Source: Flavobacterium sp. (GTDB taxonomy: Bacteria > Bacteroidota > Bacteroidia > Flavobacteriales > Flavobacteriaceae). Taken from it: a stretch of 64,000 bases of DNA. Position 1 is the stretch's first letter, and each line of letters opens with the position of its first letter. Positions 27,171-38,048 of this stretch are shown here, in pieces. Under the pieces are notes generated by a model. It was not told the DNA's origin. It saw only the letters and a program-made list of their open reading frames with translations, and searched no databases. A program made the translations under genes and the position numbers. The stretch covers positions 653,474 through 717,473 of the forward strand of contig CP051546.1 in NCBI GenBank assembly GCA_012837155.1, in the 5' to 3' direction.

Positions 27171-28565
27171 TTAAAACAAATCTCTAGGATCTGTCAATTT
27201 TCCAGTAACTGCTGCTGCTGCTGCCATAATTGGACTGGCCAATAAAGTTCTAGAACCAGGACCTTGACGGCCTTCAAAGTTTCTGTTTGATGTACTTACC
27301 GCATATTTTCCGGCAGGAACTTTGTCATCATTCATCGCTAAACAGGCTGAGCAACCAGGTTGGCGCAAGACAAAACCAGCTTCGGTAAGAATGTCTAAAA
27401 GCCCTTCTTCTTTTATCTGAGCTTCTACAACGTGAGAACCTGGCACTAACCAAGCCGTAACATTGTCTGCTTTTTTTCTTCCTTTTACAATTTCTGTAAA
27501 AGCTCTAAAATCTTCAATTCTGCCATTGGTACAACTTCCTAGGAAAACAAAATCAATTGGTTTGCCAATCATTACGTCGTTTTCTTCAAAGCCCATATAA
27601 GCTAAAGATTTTTTGTAAGTTTCCTCGCCTCCTTTAACTTGGTTGGCGTTAGGAATATTTTTTGAGATACCAATTCCCATTCCAGGATTGGTGCCATAAG
27701 TAATCATAGGCTCAATATCAGCAGCATCGATATTCAATTCTGCATCAAAAACAGCATCAGCATCGGTTTTTAAGGTTTTCCAATAGTCAACAGCTTTAGT
27801 CCAAGCTTCGCCTTTTGGAGCATGTAATCTTCCTTCTAAGAAATCGAAAGTTTTTTGGTCAGGAGCAATCATCCCACCTCGTGCACCCATTTCGATACTC
27901 AAGTTACAAACAGTCATACGACCTTCCATAGTCATATTTTCGAAAACGTCTCCTGCATATTCGGCAAAATATCCTGTACCTCCGGAAGTTGTTAATTGAG
28001 AAATAATATACAAAGCGACATCCTTTGATCCCACGCCTTTGCTCAAAGTTCCGTTTACGTTGATACGCATTTTCTTTGGTTTTGGCTGCATGATACATTG
28101 TGTAGATAACACCATTTCAACCTCAGAAGTTCCAATACCAAAGGCAATAGCACCAAAAGCACCGTGTGTCGAAGTATGTGAATCCCCACAAACAATTGTT
28201 GCTCCAGGCAGCGTGATTCCGTTTTCAGGACCTACCACATGAACAATTCCATTTTTTTTGTGCCCTAATCCCCAGTGAGAAATGCCGTATTCTGCGGCGT
28301 TATCTTCTAATGCTTTTAACTGATTAGCAGATAAAGCATCTTCAACCGGCAAATGCTGATTTATTGTTGGTGTGTTGTGATCGGCAGTAGCAAAAGTGCG
28401 TTCTGGATATAAAACTGAAATTCCTCTTTCCTTTAAGCCTAAAAAAGCAACAGGACTGGTTACTTCGTGAATGAAGTGACGGTCAATAAAAAGCACGTCT
28501 GGTCCATCCTCAATTTTACGCACCACGTGCGAATCCCATACTTTGTCGAATAATGTAGTACTCAT
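27171..28565 (-). CDS. leuC: 3-isopropylmalate dehydratase large subunit
   Basis: A 464-residue aconitase-type enzyme that, with LeuD, isomerises 2- to 3-isopropylmalate. It carries the [20 protein letters not shown] signature and the 4Fe-4S cysteines in [14 protein letters not shown] (about 345) and [10 protein letters not shown] (about 405). Residues for substrate binding, including [19 protein letters not shown], are present. It is the first gene of the operon, with a good promoter 71 bases upstream of ATG. Confidence 0.97.
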   Translation of the reverse strand: MSTTLFDKVWDSHVVRKIEDGPDVLFIDRHFIHEVTSPVAFLGLKERGISVLYPERTFATADHNTPTINQHLPVEDALSANQLKALEDNAAEYGISHWGLGHKKNGIVHVVGPENGITLPGATIVCGDSHTSTHGAFGAIAFGIGTSEVEMVLSTQCIMQPKPKKMRINVNGTLSKGVGSKDVALYIISQLTTSGGTGYFAEYAGDVFENMTMEGRMTVCNLSIEMGARGGMIAPDQKTFDFLEGRLHAPKGEAWTKAVDYWKTLKTDADAVFDAELNIDAADIEPMITYGTNPGMGIGISKNIPNANQVKGGEETYKKSLAYMGFEENDVMIGKPIDFVFLGSCTNGRIEDFRAFTEIVKGRKKADNVTAWLVPGSHVVEAQIKEEGLLDILTEAGFVLRQPGCSACLAMNDDKVPAGKYAVSTSNRNFEGRQGPGSRTLLASPIMAAAAAVTGKLTDPRDLF

Positions 28566-28635
28566 TTTTTAACTATTTTTTTAAGTGTATTTCTTTTTAC
28601 AGCCACAAAATTGACCGTAATTTTGACAATGGGAG

Positions 28636-28665
28636 CAAATTTATAAAAAGAAATAAAAATGTCAA
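28636..28665 (-). promoter_or_regulatory. leu operon promoter
   Basis: A minus-strand TTG (28663-28665), 19 bases, then TAAATTTG (28636-28643), an exact fit to the Bacteroidota consensus. The leader to leuC is about 70 bases; I see no leader peptide or attenuator in it. Confidence 0.7.
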
Positions 28666-28669
28666 TTTT

Positions 28670-29090
28670 ATTATTTGCTTATATACGATACCCAAAATGT
28701 TTTTACGACACGATACAGTATCTTTTTTTAGGCTTGGTGTTTTATTGTCTATTTTTAATTTTTTACTCCTTTTAATTTTCGCTTCTATTAAAGGTCTTTT
28801 TTGTGAGTGTTTTCAAAATTAGATATTTTTTTATGTTTTTGTTGTAAACGAGGAATTATCGTAAAATAATTCAATGAAAGTAGTGATGTTTAGAAAAATC
28901 TATAAGTTAAATGCTTGTTATCGTTTTTTATACCGAGCTATTTTTATGCTTTTTTATTGCTAAAAAAACCATTTTATTAGTGCGTTTTTGAGTGCTTTTT
29001 CGTCAATATTTTTGATTTAATACTACGACATCCAAAAAAATGGATTTACAAATTTATTTGATTTTTTTAGCATGCTTTTGTTAATAACTA
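28670..29090. other. AT-rich intergenic region between divergent leuC and dnaE
   Basis: About 420 bases of very AT-rich DNA with no convincing ORF, RNA gene or repeat. It separates the two divergent promoters. Confidence 0.5.
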
Positions 29091-29093
29091 TAA

Positions 29094-29124
29094 TTGAAAT
29101 TCAACCTCATAAAATGTATTTTTG
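29094..29124 (+). promoter_or_regulatory. dnaE promoter
   Basis: TTG (29094-29096), 20 bases, then TATTTTTG (29117-29124), about 55 bases before the dnaE start. Confidence 0.65.
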
Positions 29125-29178
29125 TTTTTATCAAAAACGCCAACTTTCGCCTTTTGGCTAAAATCTAATGTCTAGACA

Positions 29179-32100
29179 ATGTACTTAATATTCGATACCG
29201 AAACTACAGGGTTACCAAAGCGTTGGGGCGCACCCATTTCTGACACAGACAACTGGCCGCGTTGTATTCAAATCGCTTGGCAGTTGCATGATGAGATGGG
29301 GAAACTCATGGAGCATCAGGATTATTTGATCAAACCAGAAGGATTCAATATTCCGTATGATGCCGAAAGAATTCACGGTATTTCGACTGAATTGGCCGAA
29401 GCCGAAGGAATGCCTTTAGCAGAAGTTTTAGAAAAATTCAACCTTGCTTTATCGAAAACCAAATTTATTGTGGGTCAAAATCTAGGTTTTGACATCAATA
29501 TTATGGGCTGCGAATTTTATAGAATGGGAGTCGAAAGTCCCATGAGTTCGATGCCAATTCTTGATACTTGTACCGAAGTTACAGCCTCTTTATTGCGATT
29601 ACCTGGTGGTCGTGGCGGTAAATTTAAATTGCCTACATTAACAGAGTTACATCAATATTTGTTCAATAAACCTTTCTCAGAAGCACACAATGCTACTGCC
29701 GATGTTGAGGCAACAACACGTTGCTTTTTCGAATTGATTCGTACCGAAGTTTTTACAAAAACAGACCTTGGAGTCGAACAGGACTATTTCGAGAATTTCA
29801 AACTTAAAAATCCAAGAGAAATTCAACTCATCGGATTAAAACACATCAATTTAAAGGAAGCTTCTGATAAAATTCGTCAGCAACTTGGAGCAAAACAAGA
29901 AACTCCTATTTCTAAACAGGAACTTTCAGATAATAAACAAATATTAATTGATACCGATTTTGTGCATTTGCATAATCACACCCAGTTTTCGGTATTGCAA
30001 TCTACCATTAGCGTTGCCGCTTTGGTCAAAGCCGCTTCTCAGCAAAAAATGCCCGCTGTGGCAATGACAGATAGCGGCAATTTGATGGGTGCTTTCCATT
30101 TTGTTCGCGATATTTTATTTCACAATAAAACTGTCGAAGCAAAAAACAAGGCGGCTATCGAAAAAGGCGAAGAACCAACAGAAGTTGCTATGAAACCTAT
30201 TGTGGGTTGCGAGTTTTTTGTTTGCGAAGATCATAAAAACAAGTCTGTAAAAGACAATGGTTACCAAATTGTGCTTTTGGCAAAAACGAAAAAAGGCTAT
30301 CATAATTTGGCAAAAATGTCTTCCATTGGTTATACGGAAGGTTTTTATTATGTGCCCAGAATAGACCGCAAAATCATCCAACAATACAAAGAAGACATTA
30401 TTGTTTTATCGGGAAATCTCTATGGGGAAATTCCAAGTAAAATTTTAAATTTAGGCGAAAACCAAGCCGAAGAAGCTTTGCTTTGGTGGAAACAAGAATT
30501 TGGCGAAGATTTCTATATCGAGGTCATGCGCCACAATCAGGAAGACGAAAACCGTGTAAATGAAGGCTTAATTTCATTGGCAAAAAAGCATGAGGTAAAA
30601 ATTGTGGCGACCAACAATACGTTTTACATCGATAAAGACAATGCTAATGCGCATGATATTTTGCTTTGTGTTCGCGATGGCGAAAAACAAACCACACCCA
30701 TAGGACGTGGGCGTGGCTATCGTTATGGATTGCCTAATCAGGAATATTATTTCAAGTCGGGAGAGGAAATGAAGCAGCTTTTCAACAATTTGCCTGAAGC
30801 CATTTCGAATATTTCTGAAATTGTAGACAAGATTGAAATTTATAATTTAGCTCGAGAGGTTTTACTTCCAAAATTTGAAATTCCATCTGAATTTAATGTT
30901 CCAGAGGATTTAATAGACGGAGGAGTTCGCGGCGAGAATGCGTATTTGCGCCATCTTACTTTTGAAGGTGCTAAGCGAAGATATGCCGAAATTACACCCG
31001 AAATTCAGGAACGATTGGATTTCGAATTAATGACCATAGAAAACTCTGGTTATCCCGGCTATTTCTTGATTGTTCAGGATTTTATTGCCGAAGCCCGAAA
31101 AATGGGAGTTTCGGTGGGACCTGGTCGGGGTTCTGCGGCGGGTTCTGTGGTGGCGTATTGCTTGAAAATTACCAATATTGATCCTTTGATGTATAACCTG
31201 CTTTTTGAGCGTTTCCTAAATCCAGATCGGGTGTCATTGCCCGATATTGATATTGATTTTGATGACGAAGGACGAAGCAGCGTAATGGATTATGTAATCA
31301 GAAAATACGGTTCAAAACAAGTGGCGCAGATTATTACCTATGGTAAAATGGCAACAAAATCGGCAATTCGGGATACGGCTCGTGTGCTCGATTTGCCTTT
31401 GTTCGAAGCCGATAAAATCGCTAAATTAATTCCGGGAATGATGCCGTCAAAATGGAATTTAGCTCGTTTTTGAATGAAAAAGAAGAGGCAATAAAAAAAG
31501 CGGTTCGACCAGAAGAATACGATAAAATTAAGGAATTAATTGGCTTAGCCAATGAAGATGATTTGGGCGGAGAAACCATTCAACAAGCCAAAGTGTTAGA
31601 GGGAAACCTCAGAAATACGGGGATTCATGCTTGTGGAGTGATTATTACACCAAGTGATATTACTGATTTTGTTCCTGTGGCTACGGCCAAAGATTCTGAT
31701 TTGTATGTCACACAATTTGACAACTCGGTGGTAGAAAGTGCCGGTTTATTGAAGATGGATTTCTTGGGTTTGAAAACCCTAACTTTAATAAAAGACACCG
31801 TTAAATTAGTAAAATACCGAAGCGGAATAGATCTTAATCCTGATGAATTTCCCATAGATGACTTAAAAACCTACGAACTCTTTCAGCGCGGAGAAACAGT
31901 AGGAATTTTTCAATATGAATCAGTAGGAATGCAAAAATACCTGAAGGAATTAAAGCCGACCGTTTTTCCGGATCTGATTGCTATGAATGCTTTGTATCGT
32001 CCAGGACCTATTGCCTACATTCCGAGTTTCGTTAAACGAAAAAACGGAGAAGAAGAAATTATTTATGATCTCGAGGCCTGCGAAGAATTGCTGAAAGACA

Positions 32101-33704
32101 CTTATGGAATTACAGTTTACCAAGAACAAGTGATGCTTTTATCGCAAAAATTGGCCAATTTCTCTAAAGGGGATGCCGACGTTTTGCGTAAAGCGATGGG
32201 AAAGAAATTGATTGATGTTTTGGCAAAAATGAAACCCAAATTCATTAGTCAAGCAATGGAAAACGGGCATCCGCAAGATAAATTGGAGAAAATTTGGAAA
32301 GATTGGGAAGCCTTTGCGGAATATGCTTTTAATAAATCGCATTCCACGTGTTATGCTTGGATTGCCTATCAAACAGCTTACTTGAAAGCAAATTATCCAG
32401 CCGAATATATGGCGGCAGTTTTGTCGAATAATATGAGCGATATTAAGCAAGTTTCGTTCTTTATGGAAGAATGCAAGCGCATGGGATTACAGGTTTTGGG
32501 ACCAGATGTGAACGAGTCGTTTTATAAATTTACGGTAAATGATGATTACGCTGTTCGCTTTGGGATGGGCGCTGTAAAAGGCGTTGGTTCTGGAGCCGTA
32601 GCAACCATTGTCGAAAGGAGGAAAGACGGAAAATACAAATCGATTTTTGATTTGACTAAGCGTATCGATTTGCGTGCCGCCAATAAAAAAGCATTAGAAA
32701 ATCTAGCTTTGGCTGGTGGTTTTGATTCGTTTTTAGGGACAACAAGAGCGCAATATTTTCATGATGATGGCGACGGAATTACCTTTTATGAAAAAGCCAT
32801 TCGCTACGGTGCGAAGTTTCAGGAAAACGAAAATTCGTCGCAGGTAAGTTTGTTTGGAGAAACCAGTGATGTGCAAATTGCGGAGCCTATTGTGCCACCT
32901 TGCGAAGATTGGAGCACGATGGAAAAACTCGCCAAAGAAAAAGAAGTGGTTGGAATTTATATCTCAGGGCATCCGCTAGATGATTTTAGATTTGAGATGG
33001 ATTATTTCTGTAATTCAAAGCTAGATTCCTTAAAAAATCTAGAACAATATGTGAATAAAAACCTGACTTTTGGCGGAATCATAAACAATGTGCAACATCG
33101 TGTTGCCAAGAATGGCAAGGGCTGGGGAATGTTTACACTTGAAGGGTATGACGAAAGTTATGAGTTTCGAATTTTTGGGGAGGAATATTTAAAATTTCGC
33201 CATTTTTTGATTCAAAATAATTTTACTTTCATGAAAGTATTGGTAAAAGAAGGTTGGGCAGATAAAGATACGGGTAAAAAAGGGGAGCCAAGATTGCAGT
33301 TTATGATGATTCAATACTTACAGGATGTGTTGCCAAGTTTTGCCAAAAAACTCGTCATTCATTTGAATATAAAGGATTTAAAAACGGATTTAATTCATAA
33401 ATTAAATGCAGTTTTTCAAGCCAATAAAGGAGAAAATCAAGTTACGTTTGAAGTAATGGAATTGGAAACCATAAAAAAACAAATGGAAATAACACCAATA
33501 GAAATCGATGTTGACGAGATTGTTATGGACGAAGATGGAAACATTTTGGAAACCGAAAACGCTGCGACAATTGTCGAAAATGAAGTCGAAGAAACCAAAA
33601 TTATTACCCGATTATCCATGCCAAGCAGGAAATTAAAGATCAAGATTTCGAATGAATTATTGGTAGAGTTGGAGAAGATGCAAATTAATTTTAAGTTGAA
33701 TTAA
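29179..33704 (+). CDS. dnaE: DNA polymerase III alpha subunit with fused N-terminal exonuclease (one-base frameshift)
   Basis: Restoring one A in the run at 31449-31452 merges two frames into 1508 residues. Residues 1-190 are a DEDDh exonuclease (IFDTETTGLPKRWG, HNATADVEATTR), then a PHP domain from about 260 (FVHLHNHTQFSVLQS). The polymerase core follows, with GPGRGSAAGSVVAY and catalytic PDIDIDFDDEGR (about 687-698); the joined stretch reads PSKMEFSSFLNEKEEAIKKA. The C-terminal third has HhH and OB-fold regions. Fusion of proofreading to alpha is the Flavobacteriia arrangement. It replicates the chromosome, so the break must be an error or the cell would not live. Confidence 0.93.
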
Positions 33705-33771
33705 TAGGTTATAACAATTAAAAAATAGCTAAAAGTGATAAAAGTTACACTTCTAAACCCAAATGTTTCTT

Positions 33772-33779
33772 TATCTTTG
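33772..33779 (+). promoter_or_regulatory. -7 element of the trxA promoter
   Basis: TATCTTTG followed by CGC, 52 bases before the trxA ATG. The -33 element is weak (no clear TTG at the right distance). Confidence 0.5.
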
Positions 33780-33831
33780 CGCTCACGTTTATCATTTTAA
33801 GAGGTAGATTTAAACTTTAAATAAAAACAAT

Positions 33832-34149
33832 ATGGCATTAGCAATAACAGATGCTACTTTTGAAGAAGTAGTTTTGAAATCAGACAAACCAGTAATGGTA
33901 GATTTTTGGGCAACTTGGTGTGGACCTTGTAGAATGGTTGGACCAATCATTGATCAACTTGGTGAAGAATATGCAGGAAGAGTAGTCGTAGGAAAAGTAG
34001 ATGTTGATGCAAATCAAGAATTTGCTGCAAAATACGGTGTTAGAAATATTCCAACAGTTTTGGTATTTCATAACGGAGAAGTAGTAGGAAAACAAGTAGG
34101 AGTTGCTCCTAAACAAACCTATGCCGACAGTTTAGATGCATTGTTGTAA
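33832..34149 (+). CDS. trxA: Thioredoxin
   Basis: A 105-residue cytoplasmic thioredoxin. It has the redox motif WATWCGPCRM at about 28-37, the cis-proline region NIPTVLVFHNG, and the Asp in VMVDFWA. It reduces protein disulfides, drawing electrons from thioredoxin reductase. Monocistronic: it has its own -7 element and a strong terminator 25 bases after its stop. Confidence 0.97.
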   Translation: MALAITDATFEEVVLKSDKPVMVDFWATWCGPCRMVGPIIDQLGEEYAGRVVVGKVDVDANQEFAAKYGVRNIPTVLVFHNGEVVGKQVGVAPKQTYADSLDALL

Positions 34150-34173
34150 TCGATAGATTATAATTTAAATAGA

Positions 34174-34202
34174 AAGGTTTGGCGAAAGTCAAGCCTTTTT
34201 TG
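34174..34202 (+). terminator. Intrinsic terminator of trxA
   Basis: AAGGTTTGGC pairs with GTCAAGCCTT (two G-U pairs) around loop GAAA, followed by TTTTT. Confidence 0.85.
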
Positions 34203-34418
34203 TTTGTAATCAGGTTCAATTTACTTCGTTTAAAAAATAAAATTATTAATTTATACGAAAAAATTGAGCTTTGAATTGCGCGATTTTTAATTGAAAGAAA
34301 ATGTAATTGAAGTATTTGTATTTTTAAAATTAATAATTTGTGTTAATTCGTGTAATTCGTTGCAAAAAAAACACCATTAGAATTCGTAGCAGTTACAATC
34401 TTTTAATACATTTGAAAG

Positions 34419-35345
34419 ATGAAAATAGAATCGCAAATAGAAAAAATCTCCAGTTTTCAACATCTTGAATTGTTGGCCAATCAAATTGTGGAAGGATTTA
34501 TTTCAGGAATGCACAAAAGTCCTTTTCATGGATTTTCGGCTGAATTTGCTGAGCACAAAGTTTATAATATTGGCGAAAGCACCAAACATATCGATTGGAA
34601 ATTATTTGCCAAAACCGATCGACTGTATAGCAAACAATTTGAAGAAGATACTAATTTACGCTGTCATATTATTATTGATAATTCGTCGTCGATGCATTAT
34701 CCAAAATTGGAAGACAAAGAAAAATTTTTTCAAAATAAGATAGGATTTTCTGTTTTGGCCTCAGCCGTTTTGATGAACATTTTGAAGCAGCAGCGCGATG
34801 CTGTTGGTCTAAGCGTATTTTCCGATTTTTATGAATATTATGCTCCAGAGAAAGGAAGTGATCGCCATCATCGAATGATTTTAAACACTCTGGAGAATCT
34901 TTTAGAAAAGCCTAAGGTTCGAAAAAACACAGACACAATTACATTTTTGCATCAAATAGCCGAAAAAATTCATCGTCGTTCGATGATTATTCTATTTACC
35001 GATATGTTTCAACTAGGCGATGAGGAAAAACTATTTACGGCTTTGCAACATTTAAAGCACAACAAGCATAAAGTAGTTTTGTTTCATGTTATTGATAACA
35101 AAACAGAATTGAATTTCGATTTTGACAACGCTCCAAGAAAGTTTATCGATGTAGAAACAGGCGATGAGGTAAACATTTTTGCCGATAATATGAAGGAGGA
35201 ATATGAAAAAGGAGTGAATAATTACTTTAAAAAATTGGCATTAACCTGCGCTCAGAATAAGATTAAGTATGTTCCCGTTGGGGTTTCGGATAATTTTGAG
35301 AAGGTGTTAACTACATATTTAGCTGAAAAACAAAACTTTGGATAA
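34419..35345 (+). CDS. DUF58 domain protein
   Basis: A 308-residue DUF58 protein with a VWA-like fold. The DUF58 signature is YNIGESTKHIDWKLFAKTDR (about residues 52-71), followed by a MIDAS-like CHIIIDNSSSMHYP strand-loop. Such proteins usually act with a MoxR AAA-ATPase and BatA/BatB membrane proteins in envelope stress or maturation, but no MoxR gene is seen here. It has no transmembrane helix. It stands between trxA and tRNA-Asp with 270 non-coding bases upstream. Confidence 0.88.
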   Translation: MKIESQIEKISSFQHLELLANQIVEGFISGMHKSPFHGFSAEFAEHKVYNIGESTKHIDWKLFAKTDRLYSKQFEEDTNLRCHIIIDNSSSMHYPKLEDKEKFFQNKIGFSVLASAVLMNILKQQRDAVGLSVFSDFYEYYAPEKGSDRHHRMILNTLENLLEKPKVRKNTDTITFLHQIAEKIHRRSMIILFTDMFQLGDEEKLFTALQHLKHNKHKVVLFHVIDNKTELNFDFDNAPRKFIDVETGDEVNIFADNMKEEYEKGVNNYFKKLALTCAQNKIKYVPVGVSDNFEKVLTTYLAEKQNFG

Positions 35346-35383
35346 TAGAATGAATTTTTATTAAATGTTTTTAGTAGAAATCC

Positions 35384-35413
35384 TTGTAGAAACAAAATTC
35401 TATAGTATATTTG
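35384..35413 (+). promoter_or_regulatory. tRNA-Asp promoter
   Basis: TTG (35384-35386), 19 bases, then TATATTTG (35406-35413), a full match to the Bacteroidota consensus 18 bases before the tRNA. Confidence 0.75.
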
Positions 35414-35431
35414 CAACCGCAATAAAGCAGA

Positions 35432-35505
35432 GGTTTGGTAGTTCAGTTGGTTAGAATACATGCCTGTCACGCATGGGGTCGCGGGTTCGAGTCCCGTCCA
35501 GACCG
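35432..35505 (+). tRNA. tRNA-Asp (anticodon GTC)
   Basis: A 74-base cloverleaf. Acceptor GGTTTGG pairs with CCAGACC (35498-35504), discriminator G at 35505, anticodon stem CATGC/GCATG around loop CTGTCAC with GTC at 35466-35468, and T-arm CGGGTTCGAGTCCCG. The 3' CCA is not encoded. It has its own promoter and terminator, so it is a single tRNA transcript. Confidence 0.97.
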
Positions 35506-35518
35506 CTAAATTGAGGAG

Positions 35519-35546
35519 AAGCGATTCAGAAATGAATCGCTTTTTT
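35519..35546 (+). terminator. Terminator of tRNA-Asp
   Basis: AAGCGATTCA and its complement TGAATCGCTT enclose GAAA, followed by TTTT. Perfect 10-bp stem. Confidence 0.88.
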
Positions 35547-35947
35547 GCCCCATAAAAGCATCTAAAATAGTTGTGTTGTTTTCGCTACGACTTTGTAACT
35601 CGTAGCATGGTTTAGTAGTTAGACCAATGAAAAGCTTTCCACTTTTGTGGATGGCTTTTTTGATTTTAGGGTGTTGTAGCATTCAAAACAAACAGAGTCA
35701 AATTTTTAAAGACAGAATTTCTGAAATTTATTTTTAGGGTTAAATGCTATCATTAGCAGCTTTTATCAACTCCATCAATTGTCGTTGATTTTAATCAAGG
35801 TTTCAAATTTCAGGATGTATTGTTTAGCCAAACCAAAATAATGCTGCTTTAAACCCAATGCAATTGAATCAAAAAAATGCTACTATTTCTAAAACATAGC
35901 GATTTTTAGTAATTTTGAAAATCCAATCCCTATTGATTAGCACGAAT
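35547..35947. other. Non-coding 400-base region with an orphan terminator-like hairpin
   Basis: Two hairpins are visible: CTACGA...TCGTAG at about 35586-35607, and AAGCTTTCCAC with GTGGATGGCTT followed by a T-run at about 35631-35657. No ORF, promoter or RNA family is recognised in front of them. The rest, up to the split secreted-protein gene at 35948, holds nothing I can name; it may contain a decayed gene. Confidence 0.4.
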
Positions 35948-35991
35948 ATGAAAAAAATAATTTTATTGTTGATGCTTACTTTTTTCCATTA

Positions 35992-37082
35992 AGTACTTGA
36001 AAATAATTAGTAATACATTTTTATTTTTGACATATTTTTCGTATATTTATATTTTAAATACGACATAAATGAGATATGTAGAATTATTAGAGGAGAAAAA
36101 AAAAGTAGTGGATTATTTGTATAGAAACTCCCCTAATTCGGTAGTCAGGGAGCGCTGTATGTTTCTAAAACTTTCTGTTGACAAAAAATCCATAATGGAA
36201 ATTTCTAGAATTATGAAGGTTGGAAGATTACGAGTAACATTGTTTTTTAATGCTTGGGAAATGGCTAAAACATTAAAAGACAAACAGGAAACATTAGGCG
36301 TTAAAAAAGGTCGTGGCGCAAAATTAAAACTAAAAAAAGTAGCTGACCTAATACCTGAACTAGTAAAGGAAAACAGTAGAAATTTGAATGTGGTTTTGGA
36401 TATTTTAGAGCGAGAGCATCAAATAAAAATAACAAAACAAACACTCATAAATTTTTTAAAAGAGACTAAAATATAAATGGATAAGATGCCGTAAATCTTT
36501 GAAAAAAAAACGTTGTGAGAGCGCTTTTCTAAATTCAAAAAAGGAATTGGATAAATTGTCACAATTAAATCAGGAACAATACATTGACTTATATTACGGT
36601 GACGCAAGTCATTTTAGTTTAGTGCCGAATGTTCCGTATGCTTGGCAAGCTGAAGGAGAACCTATTTTATTGCCTGCAATTCGGGGGAAAAGCGTAAGTG
36701 TTTTTGGTTTAATGAATACATTGGGTAATTTGGTTTTTGATATTTTTGAAACAACAATAAATTCTGAAAAGATGATTGTCTTTTTTGACAAATTTGTTGA
36801 GAATATAACTAAAAAAACAGTTGTGGTTTTGGATAACTCTTCGCTTCATACCAGTAAGAAATTCAAAGAAAAAATCAAAGAATGGGAAGAGTTAGATTTA
36901 CTTATTTATTTTATTCCACCTTACTCGCCAGAATTGAACTTAATTGAAATCTTGTGGAGATTTGTTAAATATAAATGGTTAAAATTTGAAGCTTATACTT
37001 CATTTGAAAATTTAAAATTGAACCTAAATGATGTTTTGAATGGGTTTGGAACAAAATGTATTATTAATTTTTAGAATGTACT
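35992..37082 (+). mobile_element. IS630-family insertion sequence
   Basis: The 1091-bp element has imperfect inverted repeats of about 30 bases (AGTACTTGAAAATAATTAGT against AGTACATTCTAAAAATTAAT). It is flanked by the TA dinucleotide at 35990-35991 and 37083-37084, the duplication made by IS630/Tc1-type elements. It interrupts a signal-peptide gene in the same orientation. Confidence 0.9.
36069..37074 (+). CDS. IS630-family transposase in two overlapping frames
   Basis: The first frame (to 36476) holds the helix-turn-helix half (SIMEISRIMKVGRLRVTLFF). The second (from about 36473) holds the DDE_3 half: YYGDASHFSLVPNVPYAW with the first Asp, VVVLDNSSLHTSKKF with the second, and IYFIPPYSPELNLIEILWRF with the third acidic residue. 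Joining the frames at AAAA 36468-36471 by skipping one base (reading ETKYKWIRCRKSLKKK) gives 334 residues, normal for IS630. The junction may be an indel error or a programmed frameshift. Confidence 0.85.
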
Positions 37083-37454
37083 TATTCCCTTCCCGCTCAG
37101 GAAAAGAATACAAAAACACCAGATGATTTTTTAAAAGAAACTCTTTATAATAAGAATAAAAAAGCAGTAATGAATTTTTCGCTGAAAGATTTTGACAAGC
37201 TATTCTTCGAGTTTTTCGACAAAAAGGCTAATGACAATTTAGTACTGACAAAAGAAGAATTCTATACTTACACGGTTAAAATCGCTATTTTCTCTGATCG
37301 ATTGGCGGCATTATATCCCAAAGAAAAAGAGGTGGCTGCCGAAAGTAAAAAGAAATGGTTTGCTGAAAGCTATGAAGATTATTTGCTTTCTAAACAAAAT
37401 CAAAAAAAATAATTGTATTTTTATACAATAGTAATCGAATTCAAAAACACAACA

Positions 37455-37931
37455 TTGAAACAGTTTTTCTTTTTTTTGGTAATCATCCTTTTTAATTCCT
37501 GTCAGTATTTCGAAAAGCAAATACCTTCAGAAAAGGAATTGTTGCAAAAGGAATTGAAAGCCATCAACTGGAAGGAAGTCGACGAATTTCCATCGGTTGT
37601 CGATTGCGAAAAGATTGACAATAAAACCCAACGCCAACAATGTTTTTTTGAGTATATGATTCAATTAATTCAACAAAAATTGAGTGTAGATACCTTATCG
37701 ATTCTTTATCCAGAACTCGATACAATCGAAGTAAAAGTTACGATTTTTCCTGATTCAAAAATGGAATTTGAGCCCCAATTTCCCAAAGATTCTGTGGTCT
37801 ACGACATCATAAAAATAGACAGTATTCTAAAAGCTCGTTTGGTCGATTTTCCAAAAGTGAATCCAGCCATCAAGCGCGGAATTCCAGTAAAGACACAGTT
37901 TATTCTTCCGGTTATTCTCAAAGTGGAGTAA
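37455..37931 (+). CDS. Lipoprotein with TonB-like C-terminal segment
   Basis: TTG 37455 begins the hydrophobic signal KQFFFFLVIILFNSC with its lipobox Cys, giving 158 residues; the frame upstream to 37413 has no signal sense. The C-terminal region (KVNPAIKRGIPVKTQFILPV) resembles the TonB C-terminal domain repeats found in Flavobacterial energy-transducer-like proteins, but the protein lacks a Pro-rich spanning part. Two cysteines flank DNKTQRQQCFFEYMIQLIQQ. Function unknown. It lies 42 bases after the IS630-split gene and may share its transcript. Confidence 0.75.
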   Translation: MKQFFFFLVIILFNSCQYFEKQIPSEKELLQKELKAINWKEVDEFPSVVDCEKIDNKTQRQQCFFEYMIQLIQQKLSVDTLSILYPELDTIEVKVTIFPDSKMEFEPQFPKDSVVYDIIKIDSILKARLVDFPKVNPAIKRGIPVKTQFILPVILKVE

Positions 37932-37995
37932 AAAGCGTGTTATTGCAACGAAAGGAGTCCTCAGGAGTATTATTTCTGCTTTCGCTTCAGATAAA

Positions 37996-38017
37996 AAAAG
38001 CCTCGTATGAGGCTTTT
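37996..38017. terminator. Bidirectional terminator between the lipoprotein gene and hemD
   Basis: AAAAGCCTC and GAGGCTTTT enclose GTAT, with A-run on the left and T-run on the right, serving both convergent genes. Confidence 0.85.
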
Positions 38018-38048
38018 GTAATTTTATTTTGAAGAAACTTGGAAAAAT

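Larger units (their letters stand above)
35948..37412 (+). pseudogene. Secreted protein of unknown function, split by an IS630 element
   Basis: Before the IS the frame is MKKIILLLMLTFFH; after it, and keeping one TA, it continues YSLPAQEKNTKTPDDFLKET. Together these make an exact signal peptide with LPAQ cleavage site. Excision leaves 372 bases, 124 codons, so a 123-residue exported protein was interrupted within its signal peptide. The mature part is charged and helical (EEFYTYTVKIAIFSDRLAAL) with no family I recognise. Internal ATG 37170 could still make a cytoplasmic fragment. It is followed by the lipoprotein at 37455. Confidence 0.85.

Noticed and set aside
35586-35625. tRNA-like fragment after tRNA-Asp
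   Set aside because: The hairpins do not make an acceptor or T-arm, so no tRNA is called.
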